In this document: one piece after another, positions 16,950 through 25,514 of the stretch
How positions within the stretch are numbered: position 1 is the stretch's first letter
Layout: each line of letters starts with the position of its first letter
Assembly (NCBI GenBank): GCA_014841835.1
Contig: JACYUQ010000002.1
Span: forward strand, 186,001 to 250,000
Length of the DNA: 64,000 bases
Direction: 5' to 3'
DNA from: Oxalobacteraceae sp. CFBP 13730
Lineage (GTDB): Bacteria > Pseudomonadota > Gammaproteobacteria > Burkholderiales > Burkholderiaceae_D
Program-made: the position numbers and the translations under genes
Notes under the pieces: model-generated
What the model was told of the DNA's origin: nothing
The model's input: only the letters and a program-made list of their open reading frames with translations
Database searches by the model: none

Positions 16950-17516
16950 ATGACTATCAAGAGCGACAACTGGATCCGCCGCATGGCGCAAAGCACCGGC
17001 ATGATCGAGCCATTCGAGCCGCAGCAGGTGCGCGAGCAGGATGGCCGCCGGATCATCTCGTTCGGCACCTCGTCCTACGGCTACGACATCCGCTGCGCCG
17101 ATGAATTCAAGGTCTTCACCAACATCAACAGCACGATCGTCGACCCGAAGAATTTCGATTCGAACTCGTTCGTCGACATCAAGAGCGACGTCTGCATCAT
17201 CCCGCCGAACTCGTTCGCGCTGGCGCGCACGATCGAATATTTCCGCATCCCGCGCAATGTGCTGACGATCTGCCTGGGCAAGTCGACCTACGCGCGCTGC
17301 GGCATCATCGTCAATGTCACGCCGTTCGAGCCGGAATGGGAAGGCTACGTCACGCTCGAGTTCTCGAACACGACGCCGCTGCCAGCCAAGATCTACGCCG
17401 GCGAAGGCTGCGCGCAGGTGCTGTTCTTCGAAAGCGATGAAGTCTGCGAAACGTCGTACAAGGACCGCGGTGGCAAGTACCAGGGCCAGAGCGGCGTGAC
17501 GCTGCCGAAGACCTGA
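16950..17516 (+). CDS. dcd: dCTP deaminase
   Basis: Converts dCTP to dUTP in pyrimidine deoxynucleotide synthesis, supplying thymidylate synthase with dUMP. The protein is 188 residues, the usual length. Diagnostic segments are [29 protein letters not shown], the [10 protein letters not shown] nucleotide-binding motif and [10 protein letters not shown], which contains the catalytic Glu; the C-terminus has [12 protein letters not shown]. The ATG at 16950 is chosen over a GTG at 16920 because [13 protein letters not shown] is the standard N-terminus. It stands alone between the broken hydrolase gene and a hairpin-rich intergenic stretch. Confidence 0.97.
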   Translation: MTIKSDNWIRRMAQSTGMIEPFEPQQVREQDGRRIISFGTSSYGYDIRCADEFKVFTNINSTIVDPKNFDSNSFVDIKSDVCIIPPNSFALARTIEYFRIPRNVLTICLGKSTYARCGIIVNVTPFEPEWEGYVTLEFSNTTPLPAKIYAGEGCAQVLFFESDEVCETSYKDRGGKYQGQSGVTLPKT

Positions 17517-17594
17517 GTAACTGCACGACCGTTCCGCATTCATTCGGGGCAGTGTGACCGCCGCAGGGCGGCCAGACTTGCCCAGATGACCACC

Positions 17595-17615
17595 GGCCTG
17601 ACACCCTGTCAGGCC
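17595..17615. repeat. Perfect nine-base hairpin downstream of dcd
   Basis: GGCCTGACA, loop CCC, TGTCAGGCC. The stem is perfect but no U-tract follows, so it may act as a weak or factor-assisted terminator or as a repetitive-palindrome element for dcd. The rest of the 17517-17772 spacer shows nothing coding. Confidence 0.4.
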
Positions 17616-17713
17616 CCCACTGCCGCTCCGGCACCTCCAAGCTGCATCCCCCATCTGCCTGACAACACCCCGCGCGACCCGGCACGCCTGCGAACACTGT
17701 TTCGATCTACAAT

Positions 17714-17730
17714 AAATCACACAGTGATTT
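17714..17730. repeat. AT-rich palindrome AAATCAC-ACA-GTGATTT upstream of lipoprotein gene
   Basis: A perfect seven-base inverted repeat lies 43 bases before the preferred ATG at 17773 and runs into TTT. The location fits an operator overlapping a promoter; the T-run would also let it behave as a short terminator for transcription from dcd. Confidence 0.35.
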
Positions 17731-17772
17731 TTGGTTTCGCTGTGCAAAACTAAAATCATGGAGACCGTGTTG

Positions 17773-19275
17773 ATGAAAACGCAGCTTGCACCCTGCACGT
17801 CCCGCCGCATCGCCGCGCGGGTAGTACCGTCAATGATCGCCGTCCTGGCGCTGTCCGCCTGTGGCGGCGACGATGACGGCGCGCCGCCGCCGGCAACTAC
17901 GCCGCCGGTTGCCATTCAGCCCGAGCTACTCCGCCCGCAGGATGGGCGTACCTATGCCGTCATTGAAAGCAACTTGCCATTTGCCGCCATGGCGGGTGCC
18001 CCGGCGACCGACCGCTGGTGGGGCGTGCTAAACAAGGCGGGTTACCAGATCGAAGTGCCGAAGAACTGGAACGGCATGCTGGTCATGTACGCCCACGGCT
18101 ATGGCGGCACGGGCCCGGTGCTGGAAGTGGCGCCGCCGGCGATCCGTCGCCACCTGATCAGCCAGGGCTATGCGTGGGCCGCATCGAGCTACAGCACCAA
18201 CTACTATGACGTGCGCGCCGGCGTCGAGGACACGAACGCGCTGGCGCTGGCCTTCCGCGACATCGCCGGCAAGAACGGCCGCACGCTGGCAGCGCCGACC
18301 AAAACCTACATCATTGGCAATTCGATGGGCGGCCATGTCACGGCGGCCGCGGTGGACGAAGAAAACATCGAGACGGCCATCAACAAGATCCGCTACCACG
18401 GTGCGGTGCCGATGTGCGGCGTACTGGGCGACACGGAACTGTACGATTATTTCGCCGCCTACCAGACTGCAGCCATGGTAGAAGCCGGCATGCCGGCCAC
18501 GCGCTGGCCGCCCGCCGACTGGGCTACCGTCGGCCCGCAGGTGCGGGCAAAGATGTTCTCGAGCTTCCCGGGCGGCAGCACGCCCACCGCGCCGGCCGTG
18601 CCGACCGCGCAGGGCCTGCGGTTGAAGCAGATCGTTGCCAGCCTCAGCGGCGGCACCCGTCCACTGTTCGACTATGCGTATGCCAGCGTGTACCAGGCCA
18701 CGGTCTGGGGCACGTTCGGCCGCGACGGCAAGATGCAGGGCGTCCTCCTCGATGACGTCGTGACCACGAGCGACATCTTCTTCCAGCTCGATGCCGACCC
18801 GGGCATCAGCGCCGACGAGGTCGCCTACAATGCGAGCATCTTCCGCGTGCCTGCCACACCGGGCGCCAACCGGCTGCGCCGCGATGGTTTGCGCTGGGTG
18901 CCGAAGACAAACGCGCGGATCACCGTGCCGGTGGTGACCATCCATACGCTGGGCGACCTGTACGTGCCGTTCAAGATGGAGCAGATCTACAAGCGCCGCG
19001 CCGATGCGCTCGGCACGTCGAACCTGCTGGTCCAGCGCGCCATCCGCGGGATCGCCCACTGTGACTTCACGATCGCCGAACAGGCATCCGCTTTTGATGC
19101 GATGGTCAAATGGGAGCAGCAGGGCGTCAAGCCCGAGGGCGATGACGTGCTGACACCGGCCATCGTGGCCGATCCGCAGTATGGCTGCAAATTCAGCGAC
19201 AACACGCCGTCGGTGGACGACAGCCGTGCCTTGCTGGCCACGCGGGCAACGTTGCCGCAGTGCGCGCCGCGCTGA
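17773..19275 (+). CDS. Secreted alpha/beta-hydrolase lipoprotein
   Basis: Predicted exported hydrolase or peptidase-like lipoprotein, about 500 residues. The signal peptide ends in the lipobox ALSAC followed by GGDDDG, which suggests an envelope lipoprotein with an acidic linker. The catalytic core has MYAHGYGGTGP (oxyanion region, around residue 105) and the nucleophile elbow IIGNSMGGHV (around residue 180). Near the C-terminus, TIHTLGDLYVPF and IRGIAHCDFT could supply the Asp and His. The ATG at 17773 is preferred because GGAG lies about nine bases upstream; an in-frame ATG at 17758 is the alternative. The gene is monocistronic and ends at a strong hairpin. The substrate is not recognisable. 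Confidence 0.78.
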   Translation: MKTQLAPCTSRRIAARVVPSMIAVLALSACGGDDDGAPPPATTPPVAIQPELLRPQDGRTYAVIESNLPFAAMAGAPATDRWWGVLNKAGYQIEVPKNWNGMLVMYAHGYGGTGPVLEVAPPAIRRHLISQGYAWAASSYSTNYYDVRAGVEDTNALALAFRDIAGKNGRTLAAPTKTYIIGNSMGGHVTAAAVDEENIETAINKIRYHGAVPMCGVLGDTELYDYFAAYQTAAMVEAGMPATRWPPADWATVGPQVRAKMFSSFPGGSTPTAPAVPTAQGLRLKQIVASLSGGTRPLFDYAYASVYQATVWGTFGRDGKMQGVLLDDVVTTSDIFFQLDADPGISADEVAYNASIFRVPATPGANRLRRDGLRWVPKTNARITVPVVTIHTLGDLYVPFKMEQIYKRRADALGTSNLLVQRAIRGIAHCDFTIAEQASAFDAMVKWEQQGVKPEGDDVLTPAIVADPQYGCKFSDNTPSVDDSRALLATRATLPQCAPR

Positions 19276-19295
19276 GCATGTACGCTTGATGCAAC

Positions 19296-19319
19296 AACGC
19301 CAGCCGGTCGGCTGGCGTT
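19296..19319. terminator. Ten-base-pair hairpin between convergent genes
   Basis: AACGCCAGCC, loop GGTC, GGCTGGCGTT, located 20 bases after the lipoprotein stop and 40 bases before the convergent decarboxylase stop. The stem is perfect; the downstream tract is only modestly T-rich. It is a probable bidirectional terminator. Confidence 0.65.
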
Positions 19320-19328
19320 CTCAGTAAT

Positions 19329-19350
19329 CTGCGCGCGGGAGGGCGCGCAG
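19329..19350. terminator. Second hairpin, CTGCGCGC stem
   Basis: CTGCGCGC, six-base loop, GCGCGCAG, just downstream of the decarboxylase gene on the minus strand and in tandem with the hairpin at 19296-19319. It lacks a clear U-tract in either direction. Confidence 0.45.
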
Positions 19351-19359
19351 CCTTCTGGA

Positions 19360-21618
19360 TCAGTCGTCCTGGCGTACGCAGTCGACGAAGTAGCCACGCT
19401 TGCCATCGACTTCACGCTTGACCAGGCCGTGCACGTCGGTCTCGAAGCCCGGGAAGCGCTCGTTGAAGTCACGTGCAAAGCGCAGGTAATCGACGATCGT
19501 GCGGTTGAAGCGCTCGCCCGGGATCAACAGCGGAATGCCTGGTGGGTAAGGCGTCAGCAGGATCGCGGTGATGCGGCCTTCGAGTTCGTCGATTGCCACG
19601 CGATCGATCTTGCGGTGCGCCATGTGCGCGAATGCGTCCGACGGCTTCATCGCCGGGATCATGTCCGACAGGTACATCTCGGTCGTCAGGCGTGCCACAT
19701 CGTGCGACTTGTAGAAGGTATGGATCTCGGTGCACAGGTCGCGCAGGCCGTGCATTTCGTAACGCGGATTGGCCGCTGCGAACTGCGGCATCGCGCGCCA
19801 CATCTGGGCGTTGCGGTCGTAGTCGTCCTTGAACTGCTGCAGCGCCGTGACCAGCGTGTTCCAGCGGCCCTTGGTGATCCCGATCGTGAACATGATGAAG
19901 AACGAGTACAGCCCGCACTTCTCGATGATGACGCCGTGCTCGGCCAGGTATTTGGTGACGATCGAGGCCGGAATGCCGGTCTCGCCGAACTGGCCCGACA
20001 GATTCAGGCCCGGCGTGACAATCGTTGCCTTGATCGGGTCGAGCATATTGAAGCCCGGGGCCAGGTCGCCAAAGCCGTGCCACGATTCTTCGGCGCGGAT
20101 CATCCAGTCGTCCTGGGTGCCGATGCCTTCTTCCGAGAACTTGTCCGGGCCCCAGACCTGGAACCACCAGTCGTCGCCAAAGTCCGCATCGACCTTCTTC
20201 ATCGCGCGGCGGAAGTCCAGCGCTTCCAGGATCGATTCTTCGACCAGCGCGGTACCGCCCGGCGCTTCCATCATGGCGGCAGCGACGTCGCACGACGCGA
20301 TGATCGAATACTGCGGCGAGGTCGACGTGTGCATCAGGTACGCTTCGTTGAACGCATCCTGGTCGAGCTTGACCGACTGCGATTCGCGCACCAGCACTTG
20401 CGAGGCCTGCGACAGGCCGGCCAGCAGTTTATGCGTGGACTGCGTCGAGAAGATCATCGACTCTTTCGCGCGCGGACGGTTCTGGCCGATCGCGTGCATG
20501 TTCTTGTAGAAGTCGTGGAACGTCGCATGCGGCAGCCACGCTTCGTCGAAGTGCAGCGTGTCGATTTTACCGTCGAGCATTTCGCGCAGCGTCTCGACGT
20601 TGTAGACCACGCCGTCGTAGGTCGACTGGGTGATGGTCAGGATGCGCGGCTTCTTGTTGACGGCTTCGCGGGCGAACGGATTGGCTTCGATCTTGCGGGC
20701 GATCGATTCGGGCGTGAATTCGGACAGCGGGATCGGACCGATGATGCCCAGGTTGTTCCGGGTCGGCATCAGGAACACGGGAATCGCGCCGCACATGATG
20801 ATCGAGTGCAGGATCGACTTGTGACAGTTGCGGTCGACGACGACGATGTCGCCCGGCGCGACGGTCGAGTGCCAGACCATCTTGTTCGAGGTCGAGGTGC
20901 CGTTGGTCACGAAGTAGCAATGGTCGGCGCCATAGATGCGCGCAGCGTTGCGCTCGGACTTGGCGATCGGCCCCGTGTGATCGAGCAGCTGGCCGAGTTC
21001 TTCAACCGCGTTGCAGACGTCGGCGCGCAGCATGTTCTCGCCAAAGAACTGGTGGAACATCTGGCCGATCGGCGACTTCAGGAAGGCGACGCCACCCGAG
21101 TGGCCGGGGCAGTGCCACGAGTACGAACCGTCGTACGCGTAGTTGACCAGCGCGCGGAAGAACGGCGGCGCCAGGCTGTCCAGATACGCCTTGGCTTCGC
21201 GGATGATGTGACGCGCGACGAATTCGGGCGTGTCTTCGAACATGTGGATGAAGCCGTGCAGCTCCTTGAGCACATCGTTCGGGATGTGGCGGCTGGTGCG
21301 GGTTTCGCCATAGATGTAGATCGGGATGTCCGCGTTCTTGTGGCGGATTTCCTTGACGAAGGCGCGCAGGCCGACCAGCGCCGAATCGGTGTCTTCGAGC
21401 GAGCCGCTGCCGAATTCCTCGTCATCGATCGACAGCACGAATGCCGATGCGCGCGACTGCTGCTGGGCGAACTGGGACAGGTCGCCATAGCTGGTCACGC
21501 CAACGACCTCCATGCCTTCTTGTTCCATCGCCGCCGCGAGGGCGCGAATGCCAAGGCCGGAGGTGTTCTCCGAGCGGAAGTCCTCGTCGATGATGACGAT
21601 GGGGAAACGAAATTTCAT
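19360..21618 (-). CDS. Arginine/lysine/ornithine decarboxylase, biodegradative PLP type
   Basis: Cytoplasmic PLP enzyme of the aspartate-aminotransferase-fold group I decarboxylases, 752 residues, the usual length. It has an N-terminal receiver-like wing domain (about 1-130), a large PLP domain with SWHCPGHSGG (168-176) and TNGTSTSNKMVWH (238-250), HFDEAWLPH (356-364) and the PLP-binding Lys397 in STQSTHKLLAG. The C-terminal domain has LTPYPPGIPLLIPGE. It removes CO2 from a basic amino acid, giving a polyamine precursor and consuming a proton; arginine, lysine and ornithine are not distinguishable here by eye. The ATG at 21618 is chosen because GGAGCT lies just upstream and MKFRFPIVIIDEDFRSENT is a typical start. 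Confidence 0.93.
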   Translation of the reverse strand: MKFRFPIVIIDEDFRSENTSGLGIRALAAAMEQEGMEVVGVTSYGDLSQFAQQQSRASAFVLSIDDEEFGSGSLEDTDSALVGLRAFVKEIRHKNADIPIYIYGETRTSRHIPNDVLKELHGFIHMFEDTPEFVARHIIREAKAYLDSLAPPFFRALVNYAYDGSYSWHCPGHSGGVAFLKSPIGQMFHQFFGENMLRADVCNAVEELGQLLDHTGPIAKSERNAARIYGADHCYFVTNGTSTSNKMVWHSTVAPGDIVVVDRNCHKSILHSIIMCGAIPVFLMPTRNNLGIIGPIPLSEFTPESIARKIEANPFAREAVNKKPRILTITQSTYDGVVYNVETLREMLDGKIDTLHFDEAWLPHATFHDFYKNMHAIGQNRPRAKESMIFSTQSTHKLLAGLSQASQVLVRESQSVKLDQDAFNEAYLMHTSTSPQYSIIASCDVAAAMMEAPGGTALVEESILEALDFRRAMKKVDADFGDDWWFQVWGPDKFSEEGIGTQDDWMIRAEESWHGFGDLAPGFNMLDPIKATIVTPGLNLSGQFGETGIPASIVTKYLAEHGVIIEKCGLYSFFIMFTIGITKGRWNTLVTALQQFKDDYDRNAQMWRAMPQFAAANPRYEMHGLRDLCTEIHTFYKSHDVARLTTEMYLSDMIPAMKPSDAFAHMAHRKIDRVAIDELEGRITAILLTPYPPGIPLLIPGERFNRTIVDYLRFARDFNERFPGFETDVHGLVKREVDGKRGYFVDCVRQDD

Positions 21619-21785
21619 GGACAGCTCCAAAGCGAAGCGCCGTGGGAGCGGCCGCACCACACCGGATCATTCCGAAGTGGCAGCGGGCCGCCGCGCACGG
21701 CACCGTAGAAAATGAGTAGCGGATTTTCGCAGAAATTGCGGGTTCCGGTGCAGGTTTTTTTGTCAACCCTTCATAGCTAACGTAC

Positions 21786-21824
21786 TGGTTAACTTGTTAG
21801 CTGGTTGACTGGCTAGATTAACCA
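21786..21824. repeat. Inverted repeat TGGTTAA ... TTAACCA upstream of the decarboxylase
   Basis: Seven-base arms at 21786-21792 and 21818-21824 lie in an AT-richer stretch between the decarboxylase start and the end of the DUF4337 gene. Between them are repeated TTAGCTGGTTGACTGGCTA-type words. It may be an operator for the decarboxylase; it is too widely spaced for a simple dimer site. Confidence 0.3.
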
Positions 21825-21847
21825 CTAGCGGCGATCGGTGTCGCACC

Positions 21848-22483
21848 CTAGCTGTCCAGGCGGCGCCCGGCGCGCCGGCACCCTTCGGTCAGCAATGCAG
21901 CCGCCAGCGCGGCGCCCAGCGGAACGGGCGACAACGCGGTGGTGCTGCCTTCCAGGAAGGCAAACAGGCCCAGTGTGATGCCGAACGTGGCGACAGCGCC
22001 GGTCAGGGTCAAGAGCCACGTGCGGCGCGCCAGCAGCGTAATTGCAGCCAGTGAAATCGCGATCTGCTGCGCCACCGATGCTGCGGCCCACTGGCGCTGG
22101 CGGTGCAGCGCTTCTTCGGAGCGTTTGTTCCAGTCGCGCGACGAGGCTTCCCAGCGCTCCGCCTCCTTGCGGATGACGTCTTTTTCGACGCGATAGCGCT
22201 CGACGTCCATCGTATAGCGACCAGTGTCGACGCCGGGCAGGGTGGCCGCCAGTTCGGCCAGGTTCTGGCGGCTCGATTTGGCCTGGTAATGGGCCCAGGC
22301 GTTGGCCGCACTCGTCTTTTCCATCGCAGCGGTGGTCTTGAACAGGCTGGCATCGTTGTGGGACGACGTACCCAGAAACGCAAACAATGTGCCCACGGTG
22401 GCCAGCACCGCGATCAGGACCGCGATGCGGCCGGCAAAACCGTCGCCGCCGCGCGAACCCGTGGGACGCTGCGTGTTGCTCAT
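21848..22483 (-). CDS. DUF4337 family membrane protein
   Basis: Small inner-membrane protein of 211 residues matching the uncharacterised DUF4337 family. A first helix lies at about residues 18-43. A hydrophilic helical stretch follows, with ANAWAHYQAKSSRQNLAEL and VERYRVEKDVIRKEAERWE, likely coiled-coil. Two further helices are near 140-185. The start overlaps the end of folA by four bases (ATGA on the minus strand), so it is translated with dihydrofolate reductase. No function is known for the family, and nothing in the sequence connects it to folate. Confidence 0.75.
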   Translation of the reverse strand: MSNTQRPTGSRGGDGFAGRIAVLIAVLATVGTLFAFLGTSSHNDASLFKTTAAMEKTSAANAWAHYQAKSSRQNLAELAATLPGVDTGRYTMDVERYRVEKDVIRKEAERWEASSRDWNKRSEEALHRQRQWAAASVAQQIAISLAAITLLARRTWLLTLTGAVATFGITLGLFAFLEGSTTALSPVPLGAALAAALLTEGCRRAGRRLDS

Positions 22484-23034
22484 GGTGTGTCCTTGCCGGC
22501 GCGGCGTTGGTACGTGACGTAGGCGTAGTCGAACCCCGGTTCGTTGCCGTCCTGCGGTCGCTGCTGCGGGTCGCGCGCAGTTTCCTGCCACAGCGCCGGG
22601 TCGATCGGCGGAAAGAAGGTGTCGCAGGTAAAGCGGTGATCGATGTGCGTGACGATCATGGCATCGGCCAGGTCCATGGCCGCAACGAAGATCTGCGCGC
22701 CGCCGATGATGCTGGCCGGCGCGCCGTCCAGCAGCGCGAGCGCCGCTGCCAGCGATTCGGCGCGCTCGGCGCCTTCGTGCGACCAGTCGGCGTTGCGGGT
22801 AATGACGATATTGCGCCGGCCGGGCAATGGACGGCCAATCGAGTCGAATGTCTTGCGACCCATGATCACCGGTTTGCCGAGCGTAACGCGCTTGAAGTGC
22901 GCCAGATCCTGCGGCAGGTGCCACGGCATGCGGTTGTCGATGCCGATGCCATTGTCACGGTCGACGGCTACCACCATGGTCAACTGCGCGGTCATGGCGG
23001 GGGGCGCGGCGGTCGCGGCGTTGGGAACTGACAT
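22480..23034 (-). CDS. folA: Dihydrofolate reductase
   Basis: Reduces dihydrofolate to tetrahydrofolate, regenerating the cofactor consumed by thymidylate synthase. Core motifs are MVVAVDRDNGIGIDNRMPWHLP, DLAHFKR with the substrate-binding region, PVIMGRKTFDSIGRPLPGR and the NADPH-binding SIIGGAQIF. MSVPN at 23034 gives 184 residues; MTAQL at 22995 would give 171 residues and is equally compatible with the fold, which begins at LTMVVAVD. In related bacteria folA usually follows thyA directly. Here thyA is on the same strand about 26 kb upstream, with the exopolysaccharide locus in between. Confidence 0.95.
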   Translation of the reverse strand: MSVPNAATAAPPAMTAQLTMVVAVDRDNGIGIDNRMPWHLPQDLAHFKRVTLGKPVIMGRKTFDSIGRPLPGRRNIVITRNADWSHEGAERAESLAAALALLDGAPASIIGGAQIFVAAMDLADAMIVTHIDHRFTCDTFFPPIDPALWQETARDPQQRPQDGNEPGFDYAYVTYQRRAGKDTP

Positions 23035-23488
23035 CGGGAGGTCCTGTGTTGGCTGGGGAATCGAGACCTTGCATGATACCAATATTTATACGGTTTATCG
23101 ACGCCCGGCGCACCAAATCACGCGGTATGCGCCGTACTGACAACAGATCAATGCGCGGTATGCGAGTGCAGCACTGTCGAGCTGTTTGTCATGTGCGTCA
23201 GACAATGGCAGTTCGCGGTACCGTTGAAAACAGTAATAAAAAGTAAGCAGTATGTACTGTCTCCATGTGGCCGGGGTAAGGTCGCAGCCAGTCTGATGCT
23301 AGTGACGAATGCTGCGAGACCCGTCCCGATCTGTGACGCAGCCGCGCCTGTCGATGACGCAAAGCGCAGGAATTGAAGTCCTTGCATCCGAAGAAGTTCC
23401 ATTGCAAGTTGTTATTTAACTATTTTGCTGCGACGCGTCAAAAACTAATGACTTTGAAGCTCAATTAGCATATAGTCTAGTTATGTTA

Positions 23489-23502
23489 TTGATGTGCATC
23501 AA
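23489..23502. promoter_or_regulatory. Perfect FNR/CRP-family box TTGAT-N4-ATCAA
   Basis: TTGATGTGCATCAA is an exact match to the FNR/Anr/FixK consensus. A plausible -10 element CATAAT lies at 23522-23527, which would put the box near -40 of a start at about 23535, as in a class II activated promoter reading towards the eps genes. CRP/FNR-family regulators, including c-di-GMP-binding members, control exopolysaccharide genes in related bacteria. Function here is inferred. Confidence 0.5.
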
Positions 23503-23505
23503 ATG

Positions 23506-23524
23506 ATGCAAAGTTTTTTTGCAT
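23506..23524. repeat. Inverted repeat ATGCAAA-GTTTT-TTTGCAT
   Basis: A perfect seven-base inverted repeat begins four bases after the FNR-like box and overlaps the candidate -10 region. It could be a repressor site or DNA-bending element for the eps promoter. Confidence 0.35.
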
Positions 23525-23790
23525 AATTTCTTGATGTAGTCGGTTGCATTTTTCTCTTTTGAAGTGGTACGCGTTTCGCGGCGCTGCAGCAAACAATTGG
23601 ATGAGGTAGGCAGATCCAGCGCCATGGCATGCATGGAGGCGGTATCCGGTAACGGCAGCACAGGCTGCGCGCTTGGCCGGGCACGCTTCGATCGTGGCCT
23701 CAAGCGTTCGCGATGATGCTCGCACGACGGCGCGCCTGCTGGAAGAATGTTGCGCACCTTATTCAATTCATGATGATTGGATCTGTCACG

Positions 23791-25293
23791 ATGAATAACT
23801 TCGACCCTGCTGCCACAGTCGGCAAACGCGATAAACATCCGTCTCTGGACGCGGCTGAACTTGGTTCGCTGCTGAAAAAGGGCAGTGCGCAGTCGTCTGC
23901 CAGATACTGGCTGCCATTCTTCATCAACCTGCTCAAGATCTCCGACGTCGCTGTCCTGCTGCTGGCAGGTTTCGGCGGCTTCTATGTGCGCTTCGGCCTA
24001 GACGCCAGGCTGAGCACGGCCGGTCACCTCTTCATCTACCTGAGCACGCTCGTCATCATCGTGTCGCTGCACTGCGCGCAGGCGTATCGCGAGCGCGAAA
24101 TCCTGTCGCTCAATGCGCTCCTGAGCAAGCTGGGTCTGGGCTTTTTTGGCGGTCTTTCCCTGATCACCATCGTTGGCTACCTGTCCGGCACGTTGTCGGA
24201 GTATTCGCGCGTCTGGGTCGCCACCAGTGCCTGCGCCTGGTTTGTTCTGCTGCTGGCGAATCGCCTCATCCTTACACGCCTGATCTACCGTGCCCGCATG
24301 GCGAACATGCTCGACGAGTCGATCATCATCGTCGGCGCCAATGAGCGCGCCGAGTTGATCGTCAATGCGATCAAGCGCAGCGGAAACGCCAACATCCGGG
24401 TGCTGGGTGTGTTCGACGACCGCGTCGAGCGAGGCATTCCGGCCACGCTGCGCAAGCACATGCTCGGTTCTACCTGCACGATGCTCGATTACATTCGCGC
24501 CAACCCTGTTGACCGTGTCGTGGTAGCGCTACCCTGGCTGGCGACGGAACGGGTCGAAGCCTTGCTCACAAAACTGCGCACCGTGCCGGTCAGGATCGAC
24601 CTGGTGCCAAACAACGTTGTCTGGCAATTCCCATCCATCAATATGGAGCGCCTGGCAGGGGTGCCAGTCCTGACCATCGCCAACAGCCGCGTCGGCGAGC
24701 AGATGGGGCGTCTCAAGCGCGCCGAAGATCTTGTCATCTCCAGTATCCTGCTCGCGCTGGTCAGCCCGGTGCTCGCCATCATTGCGCTTGCGATCAAGTT
24801 CGATAGCCCGGGTCCGGTGATCTTCAAGCAGCGGCGCCATGGCTTCAACAACCATGAATTCGAAGTCTGGAAGTTCCGCTCGATGAAGTTCGATGACTGC
24901 GCGAGCAGCGAAGTCAAGCAGGCAACGCGCTTCGACAGCCGGGTCACGCGTGTGGGCAGCTTCCTGCGCCGCAGTAGCCTGGACGAACTGCCGCAACTCT
25001 TCAACGTGCTGTTCGGCCATATGTCGATCGTCGGTCCGCGGCCTCACGCGATCAAGCACAACCTGGAATTTGGCGCCATCATTTCGGAATACTACGCCCG
25101 CCACAACGTCAAGCCGGGTATCACCGGCTGGGCGCAGGTGAATGGTTTCCGGGGCGAGACCGATACGCTGGACAAAATGCAGCGCCGCGTCGAGCACGAT
25201 CTGCACTATATCGAGCACTGGTCGCTGATGCTCGACATGAAGATTCTCATCATGACGGCATTTTCGGTCTGGTTCCACAAGACCGCGTATTGA
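23791..25293 (+). CDS. Undecaprenyl-phosphate glycosylphosphotransferase (priming enzyme)
   Basis: Starts exopolysaccharide repeat-unit synthesis by moving a sugar-1-phosphate from a nucleotide sugar to undecaprenyl phosphate in the inner membrane. About 500 residues. The N-terminal half has four hydrophobic segments and a CoA-binding-like Rossmann region (IIIVGANERAELIVNAIK). The C-terminal catalytic domain begins with a re-entrant helix near residue 310 and has PGPVIFKQRRHGF, FEVWKFRSM, SLDELPQLFNVLFG, MSIVGPRPHA and PGITGWAQVNGFRGET. These are the WcaJ/EpsA-type signature motifs. The first sugar is probably glucose by family habit. ATGs at 23770, 23773 and 23791 are possible; MNNFDPAATV is preferred without strong evidence. 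Confidence 0.92.
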   Translation: MNNFDPAATVGKRDKHPSLDAAELGSLLKKGSAQSSARYWLPFFINLLKISDVAVLLLAGFGGFYVRFGLDARLSTAGHLFIYLSTLVIIVSLHCAQAYREREILSLNALLSKLGLGFFGGLSLITIVGYLSGTLSEYSRVWVATSACAWFVLLLANRLILTRLIYRARMANMLDESIIIVGANERAELIVNAIKRSGNANIRVLGVFDDRVERGIPATLRKHMLGSTCTMLDYIRANPVDRVVVALPWLATERVEALLTKLRTVPVRIDLVPNNVVWQFPSINMERLAGVPVLTIANSRVGEQMGRLKRAEDLVISSILLALVSPVLAIIALAIKFDSPGPVIFKQRRHGFNNHEFEVWKFRSMKFDDCASSEVKQATRFDSRVTRVGSFLRRSSLDELPQLFNVLFGHMSIVGPRPHAIKHNLEFGAIISEYYARHNVKPGITGWAQVNGFRGETDTLDKMQRRVEHDLHYIEHWSLMLDMKILIMTAFSVWFHKTAY

Positions 25294-25298
25294 CACCC

Positions 25299-25314
25299 GG
25301 GCAGTGCTCTGCCC
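25299..25314 (+). terminator. Short hairpin after the priming transferase gene
   Basis: GGGCAG, loop TGCT, CTGCCC, five bases after the stop. The stem is six bases and there is no U-tract, so it may only attenuate readthrough into epsL. The remainder of the 220-base spacer shows no gene. Confidence 0.3.
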
Positions 25315-25514
25315 CGTCGCTGTCCGACACGCCGTTGCCAGCACACGTAACGAACGCGTGCTCATGGCGTGATGTAGTAGAATTGCAACTTATCCTGATA
25401 AAAAGACATGTTTGCCTGCTACGGCCATGCTGTCTTGATTACGCTGATTAAAAAGTGTACGGCGTGCATGTGTTGCAAGCGGGCGGGAAGAAGCGTGAAT
25501 AAATATTATCTGGG

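Larger units (their letters stand above)
23035..23790. other. Long non-coding spacer and leader before the exopolysaccharide locus
   Basis: About 750 bases without a convincing gene. GC content drops clearly between about 23400 and 23560, where runs of A and T appear. It contains a perfect FNR-like palindrome (23489-23502) and an ATGCAAA/TTTGCAT inverted repeat (23506-23524). A leader of about 250 bases precedes the first eps gene. No known riboswitch could be folded from it by eye. Confidence 0.6.

Noticed and set aside
23356-23365. GACGCAAAGC, a word typical of the 3' half of GEMM c-di-GMP riboswitches, in the spacer before the eps locus
   Set aside because: The 5' half (GCAAACC-type segment) and the paired helices could not be found at the right distance, so it is probably a chance match.
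25410-25500. Possible sigma-54 promoter before epsL (GGCGTGCATGTGTTGC)
   Set aside because: The GG to GC spacing is two bases longer than required, so it does not meet the strict sigma-54 geometry.
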